From Leishmania donovani (Eukaryota; Euglenozoa; Kinetoplastea; Trypanosomatida; Trypanosomatidae): a DNA stretch of 64,000 bases. A model generated the notes under the pieces. The model was given only the letters and a program-made list of their open reading frames with translations, searched no databases and was not told the origin of the DNA. Position 1 is the stretch's first letter; each line of letters begins with the position of its first letter. The position numbers and the translations under genes were made by a program. Location: NCBI RefSeq assembly GCF_000227135.1, contig NC_018255.1:236831-300830 (forward strand). The letters run 5' to 3'. Positions 60,876 through 64,000 of this stretch are shown here, piece by piece.

Positions 60876-62384
60876 ATGCGATCGTCTTGCGCTACTGGTG
60901 CACTGCTAAGCTCAGTGATCGTGCAGCACTCCTCCTCTCCCACCTACGCCACAGCCCGCCTCTACACCTCCAACTTCGGCAAGGCTAAAGCAGACGCCGA
61001 GCCATTGGACGCCGAGCAGCCCTCTGAGAACTCGGACAGGGCATCAAAGGGACCGTTATCCTCCTCCGCCCCGTCGCAGCCGCAGCAGCGATACCGGCGG
61101 CGCTCCTCTGACCCGCAAACACCGCGGGAAAGGGCCGACTTTCGGCGCGACTACAAGTACGCAAAGCATCGCCCCCTCCCAGATGCTCCGTGGCGACAAC
61201 TGAAGACGAAAACGTACCTTGACGACGCGGAGCGTCTATATGGTCGCAAAGAGACTTGGCACACCGTCGAGGACGCTACTCTGCGGGAAAAGCTGGTTGC
61301 CATTCTGCAGGATTATCTGCGTGACACCCTTGCGGCTGCTCGCCTAGAAGCCAAGGATGCCCGCAAGTACGCCTTTCTGTGCTCCACCGCAGCGAAGCAC
61401 TACCGCGCTCACGTTTCTTCTGGGGCCTTTGGGCTGCCAGAAGGCTTGCAGGAGTGGGCACGGGGCGTGGTAGCCGGGCGTGCCTCCTCACCCTCCGCCG
61501 CAAAATTGTCCACAACGCTGTCGACGACTCCTGAGATGGAAGAGGGCGACGCACATGCGGAGGAGGTGCCACAAGAAACGGGCGCCTCTTTTGCGCCGTC
61601 GCATGCAGCCGCGGCAGACGAGCACCACGACGATTCTGCTGCTGCTTTTCCTTCCCAAGAGGAACGTGACGCTGCTCGGTTTCGCGAGGAGCGTCGGCGT
61701 CGCGGTGCCGAGGCGAACCTGGCAAATACCGTTGCCATGGCAGGCCTGCCTGATGCTGACAGTCGGCACTCACCCCACTCTGCCTTTCCTTTCCTCCGGC
61801 AACGCGCGGTGGAGAAGGAGGCCACCCTCGATCCATCCTTGGTTGACTGGACGGCCAAGTACTTCTCTGAGGATGACGCTAGCACGTTCGCGGAGCCGCC
61901 ACGGCTTCGTGCGGGCATGGTAGAAGACGAGGAGGGAAGTGTATCCGATCGGGAAGCAACCGGAGACGGCCGACAGGAGGAAGGCGCTTCGCCTCTTGGG
62001 ATACTCGGTGCCGTCAAAGGCAGACGCCCGTCAGGCTTTGCGCCGCCGACGTTACCTGTGGCTCACCGCTCTGCCTCAATGCACGCACGTCACCGTCTGG
62101 GGCGTACGCTGCGCGACCACGAAAACCGTCATCGCGCCACCTTCGATGCCGAGGGCATCTACTACAAGGTTCGCCGACAGAGCGAGGTCGAGGAGCGTGC
62201 GCCGAAGCCACAGCAGGTGAGGGCCTCCGACTTGGAGACGCTCGGCAGGCAGGTCGACGTGGTGAAGGTGCCATGGAGTGTGGCAGCCAAAGCAAAGGCA
62301 CAGGGATACTCGAGTGACACGCTGCGGGCGAAGGAGCGGCTGATTCGACTCACCCGCGGTGAAGACCCTGAAACAATTCCATAG
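60876..62384 (+). CDS. Unknown protein with mitochondrial-type presequence
   Basis: A 502-aa protein. The first 34 residues (MRSSCATGALLSSVIVQHSS, then TYATARLYTSNF) are Ser/Thr/Ala-rich with basic residues and resemble a mitochondrial presequence. A region at about 80-190 is ordered and basic (RPLPDAPWRQLKTKTYLDD, then a long helix ending in ARLEAKDARKYAFLCST). The middle (about 200-370) is acidic and disordered, then charged patches (RFREERRRRG). The last 100 residues return to basic, ordered sequence ending RLIRLTRGEDPETIP. I do not recognise a family; a mitochondrial RNA or ribosome assembly factor would fit the composition but is inference. The upstream frame starts at GTG and is not used. 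Confidence 0.8.
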   Translation: MRSSCATGALLSSVIVQHSSSPTYATARLYTSNFGKAKADAEPLDAEQPSENSDRASKGPLSSSAPSQPQQRYRRRSSDPQTPRERADFRRDYKYAKHRPLPDAPWRQLKTKTYLDDAERLYGRKETWHTVEDATLREKLVAILQDYLRDTLAAARLEAKDARKYAFLCSTAAKHYRAHVSSGAFGLPEGLQEWARGVVAGRASSPSAAKLSTTLSTTPEMEEGDAHAEEVPQETGASFAPSHAAAADEHHDDSAAAFPSQEERDAARFREERRRRGAEANLANTVAMAGLPDADSRHSPHSAFPFLRQRAVEKEATLDPSLVDWTAKYFSEDDASTFAEPPRLRAGMVEDEEGSVSDREATGDGRQEEGASPLGILGAVKGRRPSGFAPPTLPVAHRSASMHARHRLGRTLRDHENRHRATFDAEGIYYKVRRQSEVEERAPKPQQVRASDLETLGRQVDVVKVPWSVAAKAKAQGYSSDTLRAKERLIRLTRGEDPETIP

Positions 62385-63454
62385 GGCCGAACCAGCGAGG
62401 CGATCAGAGTAGTGGGAGACAAAAGAAGGAGGGGGAGGGCTGGTGGGGAACGGTGCTGCTACCCCTTCTTCTCCCGCCTCTCGACAAATTCCCACGCCAC
62501 CCTACCCCCTGCATCACCTTGCCCTTCTTCACCCGAAACGCAAACCCTGACAGACGGTGCCTTTCGAGCACTCTGATGCATTCAGACTGAAGGAAGAAAA
62601 CGAAAGCAGCAACAGCCGCCCTGCATCCGGGGGCCCTGTGCCCGTCTGCTCTCCTCGTCCGTGTGAAAGGCTGGCACATACCGGACGCGCGCGTGTGTGG
62701 AAGCTACCGCAGCAGCAGTTAGGGGGAGAGCAGGTGTGTGCGAGGGGTTAATTTCTGCCTCAGTTGTACAGGTTCGGATTCCCATCAGCTTAACACAAGA
62801 ATTGCGACAACAGCAATGCCAAAAAGTAGGGCAGGAGAGTTGAAGGACAAGGAGGCGTATGCGTGCGTTGCATTGTTTCTTTCTTTGGGAGGGGAGGGGA
62901 GGGGGGTGTGGTAGCGCGGTGAAAAATGATGAATGGATCCGACATCGGCTTCTCACCCGACCTCACCACATAGGAGACATGACATGCCGCGCCACGCTCT
63001 TTCCGGTCAAAGCGTTGCACCTGCTCGAGTTGGCGACGTGTGCCTCACCCCCCTCCACGCCCCCGATGGACCTCGTCGCACCCTAGCACAGCGTTCGTCT
63101 GCTCACCTCCTTCATGCCGACGTGCTCCTTGCAGAACTCAAACGCGAGGTGCGATGAATGCAGTACCCACGCTGACGCCCACGGTGTCGGAGGCTGCTCT
63201 GACTCACTTGACCTCTTCCGTTTCTCTCTCATGTTTACTTCTTGTGTTTCCTTTAACACCGTTTCTCCGTGAGGCAAGGCACGAGAGGGGCATCCCACGG
63301 ACTCTGTACCAACAACAGTAGTGTAGCGCGGACCCCTTTGTCGAGGATACGAGCGCTCTCGGAAACGGACACGCAGGAAAGGGGGGGAACGAACGTTGCG
63401 GGTGTTGGTGTGTGTGTGTGTGCTAAGCACCAGTGAAGGTGAAGGTGCCGCATT
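62385..63454. other. Intergenic region with possible small ORF
   Basis: No firmly supported gene. An acceptor-like CTTCTCACCCGACCTCACCACATAG ends at about 62973, followed by two short overlapping frames, one starting at 62979 (35 codons) and one at 62984 (57 codons, ending 63157). A strong pyrimidine tract at about 63207-63268 is the likely acceptor region of the gene starting at 63455. A TG run lies at about 63407-63422. Confidence 0.55.
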
Positions 63455-64000
63455 ATGATTGCTTGGACGAGGCACCACCACGCGCGTTGTGCAAGCCTTC
63501 TTCGGTACAGAGGGGAGGTGTTGCACTTTTCCGCGGATGCACAGACCGGGCTGGTTCGCCTCGTCGCATGCCTATGCGACAGCACTGCAGCCACCCCGAG
63601 TGGCGCCGGCGTTGCTGCAGTGAGGGACGAAGAGGCCAGGCTGTGGAGCCAAGAAGCGTGCCGCGCGCAATGTGTGCCCTTCTCCTCTAAACAGGTATTT
63701 GTTTCTGCGGCCCCTTTGAGTGCAGATACGACACAGGACGAGGACGTCCTGGAAGCGACAGCGGCATGCATTTTTCCCTGCTACATCTCGTGTGGCTGTC
63801 CAGTAGTTGTGCAGGTGTCGCCTGGACACCACAACTCAAATTCCTCCGAGGCCGAGGTGATGTCAGTGAGTTGCGCCCCACCCTCGTTGCGTGTGAAGCG
63901 CCTCTATGTGCACAATCCTGCTGGCAGCAAACAAGGCACCCATGATGCCCACACGGCTTCTTACTACGCGCGCCTACCAGATGCCAGTTTTCAGTGCTGG
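63455..64000 (+). CDS. Unknown protein, 5' part (3' end beyond window)
   Basis: An ATG at 63455 opens a frame that continues without a stop to the window edge, giving the first 182 residues. The N-terminus (MIAWTRHHHARCASLLRYRG) is basic and could be a mitochondrial presequence. The rest is mixed, with Cys-rich segments (RAQCVPFSSKQVF, ATAACIFPCYISCGCPVVVQ) and a C-terminal region within the window containing RVKRLYVHNPAG and ASYYARLPDASFQCW. No domain is recognisable yet. The frame keeps normal codon use across its whole length, which supports a real gene. The ATG is the first after the pyrimidine tract ending near 63270. Confidence 0.72.
   Translation, partial: MIAWTRHHHARCASLLRYRGEVLHFSADAQTGLVRLVACLCDSTAATPSGAGVAAVRDEEARLWSQEACRAQCVPFSSKQVFVSAAPLSADTTQDEDVLEATAACIFPCYISCGCPVVVQVSPGHHNSNSSEAEVMSVSCAPPSLRVKRLYVHNPAGSKQGTHDAHTASYYARLPDASFQCW

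Noticed and set aside
63148..63691. Possible cis-spliced intron joining the 57-codon ORF to the frame after CTCTAAACAG
   Set aside because: The downstream frame is already open back to its own ATG at 63455, so no intron is needed. Cis-introns are extremely rare in trypanosomatids.

Overview
The window looks like nuclear chromosomal DNA of a kinetoplastid, most probably Leishmania or a close relative (Leishmaniinae). Four things point there. All genes are intronless and lie in two long head-to-tail strings on opposite strands. Intergenic DNA is rich in polypyrimidine tracts followed by AG, which are spliced-leader trans-splice acceptors, and in TG/CA, TA and homopolymer runs. Coding regions mostly have strongly G/C-ending codons. 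The gene content is that of a flagellated eukaryote with an unusual mitochondrion. The species and chromosome cannot be fixed from the sequence alone.

Layout. From 1 to about 51.6 kb every supported gene is on the minus strand. Read in the direction of transcription, from 51.6 kb down to 1, these are: an unknown 479-aa protein; a Rad5/HLTF-type SNF2-RING ATPase; a coiled-coil protein; a candidate axonemal protein; a mitochondrial-type protein; the SSU processome factor SAS10/UTP3; a VMP1-like ER membrane protein carrying an EF-hand; an HROB-like OB-fold protein; a KCTD-like BTB protein; a PP1 catalytic subunit; an ankyrin-repeat protein; a conserved protein of unknown function; a membrane protein with an LRR-like region; SEC13; V-ATPase subunit e; the KDEL receptor ERD2; a ULK4-like pseudokinase; and the first 1063 residues of a short-tailed (inner-arm type) axonemal dynein heavy chain cut off by the window edge.

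Between 51616 and 52678 the strand flips outward. This is a divergent strand-switch region, the expected RNA polymerase II start region of two polycistronic units. From 52.7 kb to the right edge all genes are on the plus strand: an unknown 190-aa protein; a mitochondrial non-canonical poly(A) polymerase/TUTase; a dual-specificity phosphatase with a long C-terminal extension; a calmodulin-like EF-hand protein; the shared RNA polymerase subunit RPB8; a mitochondrial-type protein; and the start of a further gene cut at position 64000.

The genes do not form a pathway, as is usual for such units, but several themes recur: flagellum/axoneme (dynein, ULK4 pseudokinase, a possible microtubule inner protein), secretory and ER traffic (ERD2, SEC13, VMP1, V-ATPase e), and mitochondrial RNA biology (poly(A) polymerase/TUTase, two presequence-bearing unknowns). 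For many genes the longest open frame starts upstream at a non-ATG codon or before a clear splice acceptor, so starts here were set at the first in-frame ATG after the best acceptor. No tRNA, rRNA, CRISPR array or intact transposon was seen. One 3' UTR holds a possible degenerate SIDER-type retroposon.
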